Shown here piece after piece: positions 9,793-18,432 of a DNA stretch of 48,160 nucleotides; the stretch's first letter is position 1, and each line of letters opens with the position of its first letter. The stretch lies in assembly GCA_020249265.1 (NCBI GenBank), contig JADCGA010000023.1:1-48160 (forward strand), read 5' to 3'. Position numbers and translations under genes: made by a program. The notes beneath the pieces are model-generated. The model saw only the letters and a program-made list of their open reading frames with translations, was not told the DNA's origin and did not search any database. The DNA comes from Roseomonas sp. (GTDB lineage Bacteria; Pseudomonadota; Alphaproteobacteria; Acetobacterales; Acetobacteraceae).

Positions 9793-10761
9793 ATGCTACG
9801 CCGGATTGCCCTGACCCTTGTTGCCCTTTGCCTGCCCGGGCTTGCGCTTGCGCAGGGCTGGGTGCCTGAACGCCCGGTGCGCATCATCCTGCCCTTCCCA
9901 CCGGGAGGGTCCACGGATCTTGTCGGGCGCATCCTGGCAGATCGCGTCAGCCGCAGCGCGCCGCATCCCTGGGTGGTGGAAAACCGGTCCGGCGCCAATG
10001 GCAATATCGGCATGGATGCGGCGGCGAAAAGCGCGCCGGATGGCTATACGCTTGGCGCCTGCACCATCGGCAATTGCGCGATCAACCCCGCCATTTATGC
10101 CCGCATGCCCTATGACATTGAACGGGATTTGATCCCGGTTTTCTGGTCCGGCAGTGTCATGAATGCGGTCGCGGTGAACAATAGCGTCCCGGCGCAGAAC
10201 CTTCAGGAATTCATCGCCTGGGTGAAGGCCAATCCCGGACGGGTGAATTATGGCTCCTCCGGCTTTGGGTCTTCCAACCATCTGATCCCTGAATTGCTGA
10301 ATGGCCGGCTTGGCCTGACGCTGGTACATGTGCCCTTCCGGGGCGGCGCGCCCGCCTTGCAGGCGCTGCTGGCCGGCCAGGTGCAGGTGATGATGGAAAA
10401 CATCCCAACCAAGGTGCAAGCCATCCGCGCCGGGCAAATCCGCGCGCTCGCCGTCACGGGGCGTGAACGCGACCCGTCGCTGCCCGATGTGCCGACCTTC
10501 GCCGAAGCCGGCATACCCGATATCGTGGTGGAACCCTGGTTTGGCTTCATGGCGCCGCGCGGCACGCCGGATGCGGTGATTGCGGGCCTCAGCCGCCTGT
10601 TGAATGAAGCCGTGGCCGATCCCGAAGTGCGACGCAAATTCGCCGATCTTGGCGTGCGCCCCGAAGGCGGCCCGCCCGAGCGCTTTGCCGCCCATGTGCG
10701 GTCCGAAATCGCCCGCTGGCGCGAAGTGGTTGAAACCAACAAGATCGAGAAGCTGAACTGA
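9793..10761 (+). CDS. Bug/TctC-family tripartite tricarboxylate transporter receptor
   Basis: A 322-residue periplasmic binding protein. The signal peptide (RRIALTLVALCLPGLALAQ) is followed by the family hallmarks PVRIILPFPPGGSTDLVGR, VVENRSGANGNIG, and NYGSSGFGSSNHL. Bug proteins capture small carboxylates or related molecules. No TctA/TctB membrane genes are nearby, so this is an orphan receptor. ATG 9793 has an excellent AAAGGAGG 5 bases upstream. The stop overlaps the start of the D-hydroxyacid dehydrogenase (TGATG), which suggests the ligand may be a hydroxy acid or a precursor of one. Confidence 0.9.
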   Translation: MLRRIALTLVALCLPGLALAQGWVPERPVRIILPFPPGGSTDLVGRILADRVSRSAPHPWVVENRSGANGNIGMDAAAKSAPDGYTLGACTIGNCAINPAIYARMPYDIERDLIPVFWSGSVMNAVAVNNSVPAQNLQEFIAWVKANPGRVNYGSSGFGSSNHLIPELLNGRLGLTLVHVPFRGGAPALQALLAGQVQVMMENIPTKVQAIRAGQIRALAVTGRERDPSLPDVPTFAEAGIPDIVVEPWFGFMAPRGTPDAVIAGLSRLLNEAVADPEVRRKFADLGVRPEGGPPERFAAHVRSEIARWREVVETNKIEKLN

Positions 10762-11735
10762 TGCCTTACCGCATTGTCCTTGGCCGGCCCCTGCATCCCG
10801 CAGGGGCGGCGGTACTGGCGGCGCGCGCCGATGTCGAAACCATCGAAATGTTCGACCCGCCGGCGCCCGCCTTGCACGCGGCCTTGGCCAATGCGGATGG
10901 CCTGGTTGCCTGGCTTGAACGCGTGGATACGGCCGCACTCGCCGCCGCGCCACGCCTGCGCGCGGTGTCACGCATCGGTGTTGGCTTTGACACGGTGGAT
11001 ATTCCTGCCTGTACCGAGCGCGGCATTGCGGTCATGGTGGTGAATGGCACGAATGATCTTTCGGTCGCCGAGCACGCCATGATGCTGATGCTGGGCGTGG
11101 CGCGGCGCGCGGTGGATTCGGATGCGCATATCAAGCAGGGCGGCTGGTGGCCGAAAGATGGGCCGCGCATGGTGGATTTGGCCAGCAAATCCGTGCTGGT
11201 GGTGGGCTATGGGCGGATCGGGTCACGCGTTGCGGCCTATGCGCGCGCCTTTCACATGAAGGTCATGGTGCATGACCCGCTCTATCATCCGGCGCGCATC
11301 GCCTCTGACGGGCATATCCCGGCGCGGGATTTCAAGCAGGCGCTGGCGGAAGCGGATGTGGTGACGCTGCATTGCCCGCTGATGCCTGAAACACGGCATT
11401 TGATGGATGAAGCGGCTTTCGCCGCACTCAAGCCCGGCGCCATTCTGGTGAATACGGCGCGCGGCCCGATCGTGAAGCAGGAAGCGGTGGTGGCGGCGCT
11501 GCAAGCGGGCCGGCTGATGGGCTTCGGCACCGATGTGCTGGAAGTGGAACCGGCAATGCCGGGCAATCCACTGTTCAGCATGCCCAATGTCATCATCAGC
11601 CCGCATTCGGCGGCGAGCACGGAAGAAGGCACGGCGCGGATGGCGGAAGCGGCGGCACGCAATATCCTGGCCGCCTTGGATGGCGCGCCTGATCCGGCCA
11701 TGATGGTCAATCCGGAAATCCTGCAACGGCGCTAA
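10761..11735 (+). CDS. D-isomer-specific 2-hydroxyacid dehydrogenase
   Basis: A 324-residue NAD-dependent oxidoreductase of the SerA/glyoxylate reductase superfamily. The N-terminal catalytic domain is followed by the Rossmann motif VVGYGRIGSRVAAYAR near residue 150. The signatures DVVTLHCPLMPETRHLM and LVNTARGPIVKQEAV, with the catalytic Arg in NTARGP, and the Glu-His relay (ISPHSA) are all present. There is no ACT domain, so a catabolic hydroxyacid or glyoxylate-type role is more likely than serine biosynthesis. ATG 10761 overlaps the stop of the Bug receptor gene. Confidence 0.88.
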   Translation: MPYRIVLGRPLHPAGAAVLAARADVETIEMFDPPAPALHAALANADGLVAWLERVDTAALAAAPRLRAVSRIGVGFDTVDIPACTERGIAVMVVNGTNDLSVAEHAMMLMLGVARRAVDSDAHIKQGGWWPKDGPRMVDLASKSVLVVGYGRIGSRVAAYARAFHMKVMVHDPLYHPARIASDGHIPARDFKQALAEADVVTLHCPLMPETRHLMDEAAFAALKPGAILVNTARGPIVKQEAVVAALQAGRLMGFGTDVLEVEPAMPGNPLFSMPNVIISPHSAASTEEGTARMAEAAARNILAALDGAPDPAMMVNPEILQRR

Positions 11736-11787
11736 GGCTGCCAGCAGGTTGCGCCCGGCGCTGCGCCGGGCGATAGCGGCGCGCGAG

Positions 11788-12843
11788 ATGACCCTTGACG
11801 CTTTCCTGATCCATTTGGCCGTCGCCCTTGGGCTGGCGCTGGTCTCCGCGCTGGTGGTGCGGCTGATGATCGCCTTTCCGATTTTGGACCACCCCAATGC
11901 GCGGTCCAGCCACAGCCGGCCAACCCCACGCGGCGGCGGGCTTGGCATTGTGGTGGCCTTCACCCTTGGCATGGGGGTTTTGTATTGGCAGGCGGAACAT
12001 GCGCGCCTGCCGGGGCCGCAATTCCTTGGCGTAATCGGCGCGGCGCTGGCGATTGCGGCGGTCTCGCTTTGGGATGATGCGTGGAATTTGCGCTTTGCGG
12101 TGAAGCTGGCGGCGCAGGCTTTGGCGGCGCTGGTGGCCATTGGAAGCGGGCTTGAATTGCAGCGGATCGCGCTGCCGGGCCTGGGGCCGATACAGCTTGG
12201 TGCTTTGGGGCCGGTTCTGACACTTTTCTGGATTCTGGGCTGCACCAATGCGATGAATTTCATGGATGGGCTGGATGGGCTGGTGGGGGGGGCGGTGTTC
12301 CTCGCGCTGCTCATCCTTTGCGCCATTGCCGAACATCAGGGTGGCTGGTTTGTCTATCTGGCATCCATGATGCTGGCTGCCGGGTTGCTTGGCTTTCTGC
12401 CTTTCAACCTGCATCCGGCGCGGATTTTCATGGGCGATGTCGGCAGCCAATTCCTGGGTTTTATGGTGGCGATCCTGGCGGTGGCGGCAGCGCGGTTTGA
12501 TGCGGCGGAGGTGTCTTTCATGCTGGTGCCGCTGCTATTGTTCGGCTTGCTTTTCGATGCGGCCTTTACCCTGGCCAGACGGGCCGCCATGGGGCTCAAT
12601 ATCACCGCGGCGCATCGGACGCATTTGTATCAAATGGCCCAACGGAGCGGGCTTGGGGTGCGTCACGTGGCTGCCGTGCATTGGGGATTTGTGCTGGCCA
12701 ATGGGGTGCTTGCCTTGGCCTTTTTGGGTCTTGATCCCGCGCTTAAGGCGCTGGTCTTTTTGCCCGCGCTTGGGCTGCAAGTCATTTGGCTGATTTACGT
12801 TCGTGCACGCATGCGGCGCGCCGGGCTTTCCTGGAGCGACTGA
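11788..12843 (+). CDS. WecA/MraY-type undecaprenyl-phosphate sugar-1-phosphate transferase
   Basis: A 351-residue polytopic membrane enzyme of glycosyltransferase family 4. It transfers a sugar-1-phosphate from a UDP-sugar to undecaprenyl phosphate to start O-antigen, teichoic-type or capsule polymers. The Asp-rich motif NAMNFMDGLDGL and the FMGDVGSQFLGF motif are visible, as is the N-terminal HSRPTPRGGGLGI. The His-rich cytosolic loop appears as AAHRTHLYQ. The annotated start is ATG 11788; an upstream in-frame GTG at 11749 would add 13 polar residues. The gene converges with the carboxypeptidase, leaving one base between stops. Confidence 0.85.
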   Translation: MTLDAFLIHLAVALGLALVSALVVRLMIAFPILDHPNARSSHSRPTPRGGGLGIVVAFTLGMGVLYWQAEHARLPGPQFLGVIGAALAIAAVSLWDDAWNLRFAVKLAAQALAALVAIGSGLELQRIALPGLGPIQLGALGPVLTLFWILGCTNAMNFMDGLDGLVGGAVFLALLILCAIAEHQGGWFVYLASMMLAAGLLGFLPFNLHPARIFMGDVGSQFLGFMVAILAVAAARFDAAEVSFMLVPLLLFGLLFDAAFTLARRAAMGLNITAAHRTHLYQMAQRSGLGVRHVAAVHWGFVLANGVLALAFLGLDPALKALVFLPALGLQVIWLIYVRARMRRAGLSWSD

Positions 12844-12844
12844 G

Positions 12845-14011
12845 TCACCTTTGCGCCGGACGGGGGGTGGCGTTTGCGGTTTGTTGGCGCTGCGCACCAT
12901 TGGCCGCGCTGCCCTGTTCCACGCGCTGAGCGGGGCGGGCTGCGGGTCTTGGGGGCGGTCGCGTTGCAGTGGTCTGCGTTTGGCGCACCGGCACAGCCAC
13001 CTGCCCTTGGCGATTTTGCGCGCTGGCCACTTGCTGCTCCGGGCGACGCTGCGCTTGGGCGGGCGGCGCCAGACGCTGATTGTTTTGCGCCACGGGCCGT
13101 GCGGCGGGCGTATTGCGCCGGGGTGCGGGTGCGGCGGCGGCCATCACGGAAGAAGGCGCCCTTGGCGCAATCCCCATGCGGGCAAAACCCTGATCGAGCA
13201 GCGCGCCCATATGACGATCTCGCTCCACCCAGGAGGAACCGCCAAAGGTGGCACCCACTAGCCGCACCCCATCGCGCTGCGCCGAGGTCACGATATTGAA
13301 GCCGGACGCATTGATGAAGCCGGTCTTGATGCCATCCGCACCATCATAATCTCCGAGCATGCGGTTATGATTACGGATCTGCGCCCGCCCCCAGGCGAAA
13401 TGCACCGTGCCGAAATAATGGTAGCGGTTGGGGAAATCCGTGAATAGGCGCCGACCAAGGGTCGCCATATCCCGCGCTGTCGTCACCTGTTCCCAATCCG
13501 GCAGGCCAGAGGCATTGCGAAAGCGCGTTTGCGTCATGCCAAGGCTGCGCGCGCGCATCGTCATCATTTGCGCGAAGCGTTCCTCTGAACCGCCAATATG
13601 CTCGCCAACTGCCGCGGCCACATCATTGGCGCTTTTGGTGACCAGCGCGAGGATCGCCTGTTCCACCGTCAGGCCACCGCCAGGCGGAATGCCGAGCTTT
13701 GAAGGCGGGCGGGAAGCGGCTTCCTCGCTCATCACCACGCGGCTATTGAGTTGAGTACGGCCATCGCGCAGCGCCTCAAACAGCATGTAGAGGGTCATCA
13801 TTTTGGTGAGCGATGCCGGGAAGCGCGGTTCATCCGCACCAGCGTCAATCAAAATGGTCCCGGTGCGGGCTTCCATGACAATGGCGGAATAGCGCGCGCT
13901 GCCAATCTGCGCTTCGGCGGCGCGCCAAGGCAGGGCCGCAAGCGCAGCGCCCAAGACCAGCACAGCGAATCGAACGGCAAGGCTCCCCAGGCCTTGGCGG
14001 CGAATCCTCAT
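12845..14011 (-). CDS. D-alanyl-D-alanine carboxypeptidase (peptidase S11, DacA/PBP5-like)
   Basis: Removes the terminal D-Ala from peptidoglycan pentapeptides in the periplasm. The 388-residue protein has a signal peptide ending AEAQ, then SxxK (SLTK), SxN (KSAND) and KTG (IKTGF) in the right order and spacing. The last roughly 100 residues are low complexity, rich in Pro, Gln, Arg and Ala, and replace the usual PBP5 C-terminal domain and amphipathic membrane anchor. That basic tail may bind cell wall polymer. Homologues with such tails occur in alphaproteobacteria, sometimes ending in SPOR; no SPOR domain is visible here. Confidence 0.9.
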   Translation of the reverse strand: MRIRRQGLGSLAVRFAVLVLGAALAALPWRAAEAQIGSARYSAIVMEARTGTILIDAGADEPRFPASLTKMMTLYMLFEALRDGRTQLNSRVVMSEEAASRPPSKLGIPPGGGLTVEQAILALVTKSANDVAAAVGEHIGGSEERFAQMMTMRARSLGMTQTRFRNASGLPDWEQVTTARDMATLGRRLFTDFPNRYHYFGTVHFAWGRAQIRNHNRMLGDYDGADGIKTGFINASGFNIVTSAQRDGVRLVGATFGGSSWVERDRHMGALLDQGFARMGIAPRAPSSVMAAAAPAPRRNTPAARPVAQNNQRLAPPAQAQRRPEQQVASAQNRQGQVAVPVRQTQTTATRPPPRPAARPAQRVEQGSAANGAQRQQTANATPRPAQR

Positions 14012-14201
14012 TCAGCGCAAACCCCCTGATGGCGCGAGGCGTCACCGCCGCACACCTGTCTTCCCCTGGGGCCTTCATAGCCCTTCAGCGACGCCCCGTC
14101 CAGCAAAAAATACCGAAATCCTCATTTGATCAGGGGCTTAACAAATTCGCTTGAGTCATCACCCGAAAAGCTCTCATACCCCGCTCCGGTTCCCTTCTCA
14201 A

Positions 14202-14226
14202 AAATTTTTGTGCAGTGCAAAAATTT
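14202..14226. promoter_or_regulatory. Perfect inverted repeat upstream of the phasin gene
   Basis: AAATTTTTG (14202-14210), 7-base spacer TGCAGTG, CAAAAATTT (14218-14226). The 9-base arms are perfect, in an otherwise GC-rich 346-base intergenic stretch (14012-14357). The centre contains the TGCA-type core seen in PhaR-binding regions. It is a candidate operator for the PHB-responsive repressor PhaR. The symmetry is seen; the factor is inferred. Confidence 0.5.
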
Positions 14227-14228
14227 CC

Positions 14229-14258
14229 TTGCAATCGCCCCAGCATCGCGCGTAGAAG
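14229..14258 (+). promoter_or_regulatory. Candidate promoter of the phasin gene
   Basis: TTGCAA (14229-14234), 18-base spacer, TAGAAG (14253-14258); each hexamer matches the sigma-70 consensus at four of six positions. Transcription would start near 14265, leaving a leader of about 93 bases. The palindrome at 14268-14281 would then cover the first transcribed bases. Confidence 0.35.
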
Positions 14259-14267
14259 CTGCTCATG

Positions 14268-14281
14268 TTGCAGCGCAGCAA
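14268..14281. promoter_or_regulatory. Candidate PhaR operator at the phasin start site
   Basis: TTGC-A-GCGC-A-GCAA, a 14-base near-palindrome of TTGC/GCAA arms around GCGC. Published PhaR sites in alphaproteobacteria are TGC/GCA-rich, and this site lies where a repressor of phasin transcription would act. The assignment to PhaR is inference; no phaR gene is in the window. Confidence 0.45.
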
Positions 14282-14357
14282 ATCTCCTCGGCCCTCCCGG
14301 GCGGCACATAAGGCCCGGGCTGCTGCGCCCCGGACAGGCAAGGAAAGGATTGAGATC

Positions 14358-14858
14358 ATGGCACAAAGCAAAAGCCAGGTTGCGAGCAAGGTGGCGGCGG
14401 AAGCTGCAGAACAGGCTCAAAAAGTGATGAATGACGGTGCGGCGCAGGCCCGCGTAGCAATGGAGAAGAACATGGATCAGATGACCAAGGGTGCCGAAAG
14501 CATCTTCAAGGCGGCGGAAGAAGCCGCCGAATTCGGCCGCGGCAATGTGGAGGCCTTCACCAAGGCTGCCCAGACCTGGGCCTCGGGCTCTCAGGACCTC
14601 GCCCGCCAGTATATGGCGCTGGCGCAGGGCCTGACCGACCACGCCATGGAAGGCGCCAAGGCGCTGTCCGGCGTGAAGAGCGTGAATGAAGCCGCTGAGC
14701 TGCAGGCGAAGTTCGCCAAGGCCGCGCTGGAAAAGATGGTCGCCGAAGGCACCAAGCTTCAGGAAGCTTCCGTGAAGCTCGCCGAAAGCGCCCTGGCCCC
14801 CGTGAATGCGCGCATGACGGTGGCGATGGAAAAGCTGGCGAAGCCGCTGGCGGCCTGA
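14358..14858 (+). CDS. Phasin family protein
   Basis: A 166-residue Ala-, Lys- and Glu-rich protein, almost entirely helical, with no signal peptide. It carries the Phasin_2-type pattern FGRGNVEAFTKAAQTWASGSQDLARQYMALAQ near residues 60-90. Phasins coat polyhydroxyalkanoate granules and control their size and number. The start ATG 14358 follows AAGGAAAGGA; an upstream in-frame ATG at 14265 lies inside the operator region and is rejected. The gene stands alone between its own putative operators and a hairpin terminator, as expected of a highly expressed granule protein. Confidence 0.88.
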   Translation: MAQSKSQVASKVAAEAAEQAQKVMNDGAAQARVAMEKNMDQMTKGAESIFKAAEEAAEFGRGNVEAFTKAAQTWASGSQDLARQYMALAQGLTDHAMEGAKALSGVKSVNEAAELQAKFAKAALEKMVAEGTKLQEASVKLAESALAPVNARMTVAMEKLAKPLAA

Positions 14859-14861
14859 ATT

Positions 14862-14916
14862 GGAGCATTTTCAAGCCAAGTGGTTTCACTTGGCGACTCG
14901 GAAAATGCGACCAAAC
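14862..14916 (+). repeat. REP-like palindromic repeat, copy 1
   Basis: About 55 bases just after the phasin stop. Outer arms are GCATTTTC (14865-14872) and GAAAATGC (14901-14908); inner arms are CCAAGTG and CACTTGG. Three more copies lie at 44487-44984. Copies share the flanks GGA and GACCAAAC, so the unit is longer than the hairpin. It can fold as a nested stem-loop and may help end transcription of the phasin mRNA. Confidence 0.8.
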
Positions 14917-14966
14917 GAGACTTGAGGGTGTATCCGGCGAACGCAAGTGAGCGGGATTCACACTAA

Positions 14967-14986
14967 AACGGGGCTTCTGCCCCGTT
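14967..14986 (+). terminator. Hairpin terminator downstream of the phasin gene
   Basis: AACGGGGC-TTCT-GCCCCGTT, perfect 8-base stem with a 4-base loop, about 110 bases after the phasin stop. Only a weak T run follows (CTGGCTTGG), so it may slow rather than fully stop polymerase. Confidence 0.55.
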
Positions 14987-15213
14987 CTGGCTTGGCTGCC
15001 CCCCTCCCCCCCCTCCTCCCCATCGGGGGGTAGCCGGCAAATGGCGTGATCCATATCAATGGGTCACGCTATTTTTTTGCCTTGAATAGCCCGGCGTCTT
15101 CGCGAAAGAATCTTGCCTTGAATGCAACCGGGGCTTCACCTTCTGCCATTCGCTCCATATTCTACAGGTAGCGCGGCGTGGTAGTCCGCGCCCTGGAAGA
15201 CTGAACCGAGAGC
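14987..15213. other. Intergenic region before clpS
   Basis: Part of a 355-base gap that starts with the repeat and hairpin listed above. It holds a C-rich tract (15000-15021) ending in a short CCCC-ATC-GGGG hairpin, then an AT-richer segment with two CTTGAAT blocks (15081-15087 and 15117-15123). These resemble heat-shock sigma-32 minus-35 elements (CTTGAAA), which would fit clpS-clpA. I could not pair them with a convincing minus-10 element. No coding sequence is evident. Confidence 0.3.
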
Positions 15214-15558
15214 ATGAGCGATCAGGATAAGCGCCCGAATGACGGGCAAGGTGGTGGTGAAGGGCCGCAGACGGGCATCGTGGTCAAGGCGCGCCCGCGC
15301 ACCAAGAAGCCGGCCATGTACAAGGTATTGATGCTGAACGATGATTACACGCCGATGGAATTCGTCGTTCACGTCTTGGAGAGGTTTTTCCAGAAAAATC
15401 GTGAGGAGGCGACGCGCATCATGCTGCATGTGCATCGCCGTGGTGTCGGGGTCTGCGGTGTCTTCACCTATGAAATCGCAGAAACCAAGGTAACGCAGGT
15501 GATGGATCTGGCCCGCCAGAACCAACATCCGCTACAATGCACCATCGAGAAGGATTGA
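15214..15558 (+). CDS. clpS: ATP-dependent Clp protease adaptor ClpS
   Basis: Adaptor that recognises N-terminal Leu, Phe, Trp or Tyr (N-degrons) and hands the protein to ClpA-ClpP. The 114-residue protein has a flexible Gly-rich N-terminal extension, then the conserved [20 protein letters not shown] (binding-pocket Asp-Asp) and [21 protein letters not shown], which includes the pocket His. It lies 106 bases upstream of clpA in the same direction. Aat, which makes N-degrons, is encoded about 6 kb away at 24374. Confidence 0.95.
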   Translation: MSDQDKRPNDGQGGGEGPQTGIVVKARPRTKKPAMYKVLMLNDDYTPMEFVVHVLERFFQKNREEATRIMLHVHRRGVGVCGVFTYEIAETKVTQVMDLARQNQHPLQCTIEKD

Positions 15559-15664
15559 AGCAGGGGGTCGCAGAATCCCAGGAGGGCGCCTAAATTGAGT
15601 GTGGAAATCGGCCAGATGGTCCTGCAACGCCAGGACATCCGGCCAAGATGGAGCGTCGTTGATC

Positions 15665-18010
15665 ATGTTGTCCCGTAATCTAGAACAGACGCTGCATCGC
15701 GCCCTGGCCTTGGCTGGTGAGCGCCGACATGAATACGCAACGCTGGAACATCTGCTGCTGGCGCTTGGCGATGATGCCGATGCAACGGGCGTGCTGCGTG
15801 CCTGCGGTGTGGATGTTGAAAAGCTCAAGCGCGACCTGACCGAGTTTCTGGATAAGGATCTGGCCGGGCTGGTGACGGAACGCGGCGGCGATCCCAAGCC
15901 CACCGCCGGCTTTCAGCGCGTGGTGCAGCGCGCCGCCATTCATGTGCAATCCTCTGGCCGCGATGAAGTGACCGGCGCCAATGTGCTTGTCGCGCTGTTT
16001 TCTGAACGCGAATCCCACGCCGTTTATTTCCTGCAATTGCAGGACATGACTCGGCTGGATGCGGTGAACTTCATCAGCCATGGCATTGCCAAGGCGCCCG
16101 GGCGTTCGCAGCCCCGCGCGGCGAAGGGCGATGGCACCAATAACGAGGATCAGGGCCAGGAACGCGAAGAAAAGGGCCGCGGCGCGCCGCGAGGCCAGGA
16201 TGCACTCGCGAATTACTGCGTGAACCTGAACAAGAAGGCCGAACAGGGCAAGATTGACCCGCTGATTGGCCGTGATCAGGAAATTGAACGCACCATCCAA
16301 ATCCTGTGCCGCCGCACCAAGAACAACCCGCTTTATGTCGGCGATCCTGGCGTGGGCAAAACCGCGATTGCGGAAGGGCTGGCCAAGCGCATTGTGGAAG
16401 GTGATGTGCCGGAAGTGCTGGCGAAATCCACCATCTATTCGCTGGATATGGGCAGCCTTTTGGCCGGCACGCGCTATCGCGGCGATTTCGAAGAGCGCCT
16501 GAAGGCCGTGGTGACGGAATTGGAAGCGCAGCCCGGTTCCGTGCTTTTCATTGATGAAATTCATACCGTGATCGGCGCGGGGGCAACCTCAGGCGGGGCG
16601 ATGGATGCTTCCAACCTGCTGAAGCCCGCCTTGTCGCAGGGCACTATCCGCTGCATCGGTTCCACCACCTATAAGGAATACCGCACGCATTTTGAAAAAG
16701 ACCGCGCTTTGGTGCGGCGCTTCCAGAAGATTGATGTGAATGAGCCATCGCTTGAAGATGCGGTGAAGATCCTGCAGGGTCTCAAGACCAATTACGAAAA
16801 GCACCATAAGGTGCGCTATACGCCGGAAGCAATCCGCGCCGCGGTGGAGCTTTCCGCGAAATACATCCATGACCGCAAGCTGCCCGATAAGGCGATTGAC
16901 GTGATTGATGAGGTCGGCGCATCGCGCATGCTGCTGCCTGAGAACAAGCGCCGCAAGACCGTGACGCTGAAGGATGTGGAAGACATTGTCGCCAAGATCG
17001 CGCGCATCCCGCCGAAATCGGTTTCCACCGATGATCGGGAAACGCTGAAGAATCTGGAACGCGATTTGAAGGCGATGGTGTTTGGCCAGGAAAAGGCGAT
17101 TGAAGCGCTGGCCAGTGCCATCAAGCTTTCCCGCGCCGGGCTGCGCGATGCGGAAAAGCCGATCGGCAATTATCTGTTCTCAGGTCCCACAGGCGTTGGC
17201 AAGACGGAAGTCGCCAAGCAATTGGCGAAGACGCTTGGCATTGAACTGATCCGCTTCGACATGTCCGAATATATGGAACGCCATAGCGTCTCACGCCTGA
17301 TTGGTGCGCCGCCTGGCTATGTCGGCTTCGATCAGGGCGGGCTTTTGACCGATGCGATTGATCAGCACCCGCATGCGGTATTGTTGCTTGATGAAATCGA
17401 AAAGGCTCATCAGGATTTGTACAATATCCTGTTGCAGGTGATGGATCACGGGAAGCTGACGGACCACAACGGCAAGAATGTGGATTTCCGCAATGTGATC
17501 CTGATCATGACCACCAATGCCGGCGCTTCCGATATGGCGAAGCCCGCCATTGGCTTTGAACGTGCCGCCCGCGTGGGTGAGGATGAGGAAGCGATCAAGC
17601 GGATGTTCACGCCGGAATTCCGCAATCGCCTGGATGCAGTGGTGACCTTTGCAGGCCTGTCGCCGGAGATTGTGGCGCAGGTTGTCGAGAAATTCGTCAT
17701 GCAATTGGAAGCGCAGCTTGCTGACCGGAATGTGACGATTGAACTTTCCTCGGCTGCCAAGGAATGGCTGGCGGAGCGTGGCTATGACCCGCTTTATGGC
17801 GCGCGCCCCTTGGCGCGGGTGATCCAGGAATATGTGAAAAAGCCGCTGGCCGAGGAATTGCTGTTTGGCAAACTCGCCAAGGGTGGATCGGTGAAGGTGG
17901 GGCTCCGCGACGGCGCGCTGACCTTCGATTGCCAGGAAGCCGCCCCGCCCGCACTGCCCAAGCCCGAGGAAGATCGGGATGCGGAGCGTGAGCCGGAAAA
18001 CGTAGAATAA
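15665..18010 (+). CDS. clpA: ATP-dependent Clp protease ATP-binding subunit ClpA
   Basis: Hexameric AAA+ unfoldase that feeds ClpP. The 781-residue protein has a Clp N-domain (residues about 1-150), a charged linker, a first AAA+ module with Walker A GDPGVGKT (near residue 225), and a second with GPTGVGKT (near 507). The ClpP-docking tripeptide appears as IGF in [10 protein letters not shown] (near 629). A charged tail follows the D2 small domain. ATG 15665 is preceded by GGAG at 15650; the reading frame is open from 15599, but those 22 residues do not belong to the N-domain. The stop overlaps the ATG of the next gene (TAATG). Confidence 0.95.
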   Translation: MLSRNLEQTLHRALALAGERRHEYATLEHLLLALGDDADATGVLRACGVDVEKLKRDLTEFLDKDLAGLVTERGGDPKPTAGFQRVVQRAAIHVQSSGRDEVTGANVLVALFSERESHAVYFLQLQDMTRLDAVNFISHGIAKAPGRSQPRAAKGDGTNNEDQGQEREEKGRGAPRGQDALANYCVNLNKKAEQGKIDPLIGRDQEIERTIQILCRRTKNNPLYVGDPGVGKTAIAEGLAKRIVEGDVPEVLAKSTIYSLDMGSLLAGTRYRGDFEERLKAVVTELEAQPGSVLFIDEIHTVIGAGATSGGAMDASNLLKPALSQGTIRCIGSTTYKEYRTHFEKDRALVRRFQKIDVNEPSLEDAVKILQGLKTNYEKHHKVRYTPEAIRAAVELSAKYIHDRKLPDKAIDVIDEVGASRMLLPENKRRKTVTLKDVEDIVAKIARIPPKSVSTDDRETLKNLERDLKAMVFGQEKAIEALASAIKLSRAGLRDAEKPIGNYLFSGPTGVGKTEVAKQLAKTLGIELIRFDMSEYMERHSVSRLIGAPPGYVGFDQGGLLTDAIDQHPHAVLLLDEIEKAHQDLYNILLQVMDHGKLTDHNGKNVDFRNVILIMTTNAGASDMAKPAIGFERAARVGEDEEAIKRMFTPEFRNRLDAVVTFAGLSPEIVAQVVEKFVMQLEAQLADRNVTIELSSAAKEWLAERGYDPLYGARPLARVIQEYVKKPLAEELLFGKLAKGGSVKVGLRDGALTFDCQEAAPPALPKPEEDRDAEREPENVE

Positions 18011-18432
18011 TGCTGCAACGCTTTGGCCGCCTGGTGAAAACCGCCAGCGGCCAAGGGCTTCATGCCATTACGGATGATGTGCGCGGCTGGGTGGCTTCGC
18101 AGGGCGTCTCAAAAGGCTTGCTGACAATTTGGTGCCGGCACACTTCCGCATCCTTGCTGGTGCAAGCAAATGCCGATCCGGAAGTGTTGGCTGATTTGGA
18201 AGCCTTCTTTTTGCGCCTGGTGCCGGAAGGGCGCGGGCTTTATCGGCATGAGGATGAGGCGCTGGACAATATGCCCGCGCATATCCGTGCTGCGCTGACG
18301 CAAAGCAGCGTCAGCATTCCGGTGCAGGAAGCGGTGCCGATGCTTGGGGAATTTCAGGAGATTTATCTATTCGAACATCGTCGAGGCGCGCCGGAGCGCA
18401 GCCTCGATTTGCACCTTATGGGCGAGGCGTGA
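18010..18432 (+). CDS. YjbQ family protein (UPF0047)
   Basis: A 140-residue protein with the family motifs TIWCRHTSASLLVQANADPEV, HIRAALTQSSVSIPVQEAVP and a C-terminal YLFEHRRGAPER. E. coli YjbQ has been reported to have weak thiamin-phosphate synthase activity; the true role is unclear. ATG overlaps the clpA stop, so it is probably co-translated with clpA. The stop abuts the convergent dioxygenase gene with no spacing. Confidence 0.88.
   Translation: MLQRFGRLVKTASGQGLHAITDDVRGWVASQGVSKGLLTIWCRHTSASLLVQANADPEVLADLEAFFLRLVPEGRGLYRHEDEALDNMPAHIRAALTQSSVSIPVQEAVPMLGEFQEIYLFEHRRGAPERSLDLHLMGEA

Noticed and set aside
9796..10971. Long minus-strand open frame (391 residues) opposite the Bug receptor gene
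   Set aside because: It is a high-GC shadow: Arg-, Gly- and His-rich, with no domain pattern, while the plus strand has a signal peptide and clear Bug motifs.
15599..15664. 22-residue N-terminal extension of ClpA
   Set aside because: The ClpA N-domain begins at [10 protein letters not shown] (15665), with GGAG upstream; the extension has no counterpart in the family.
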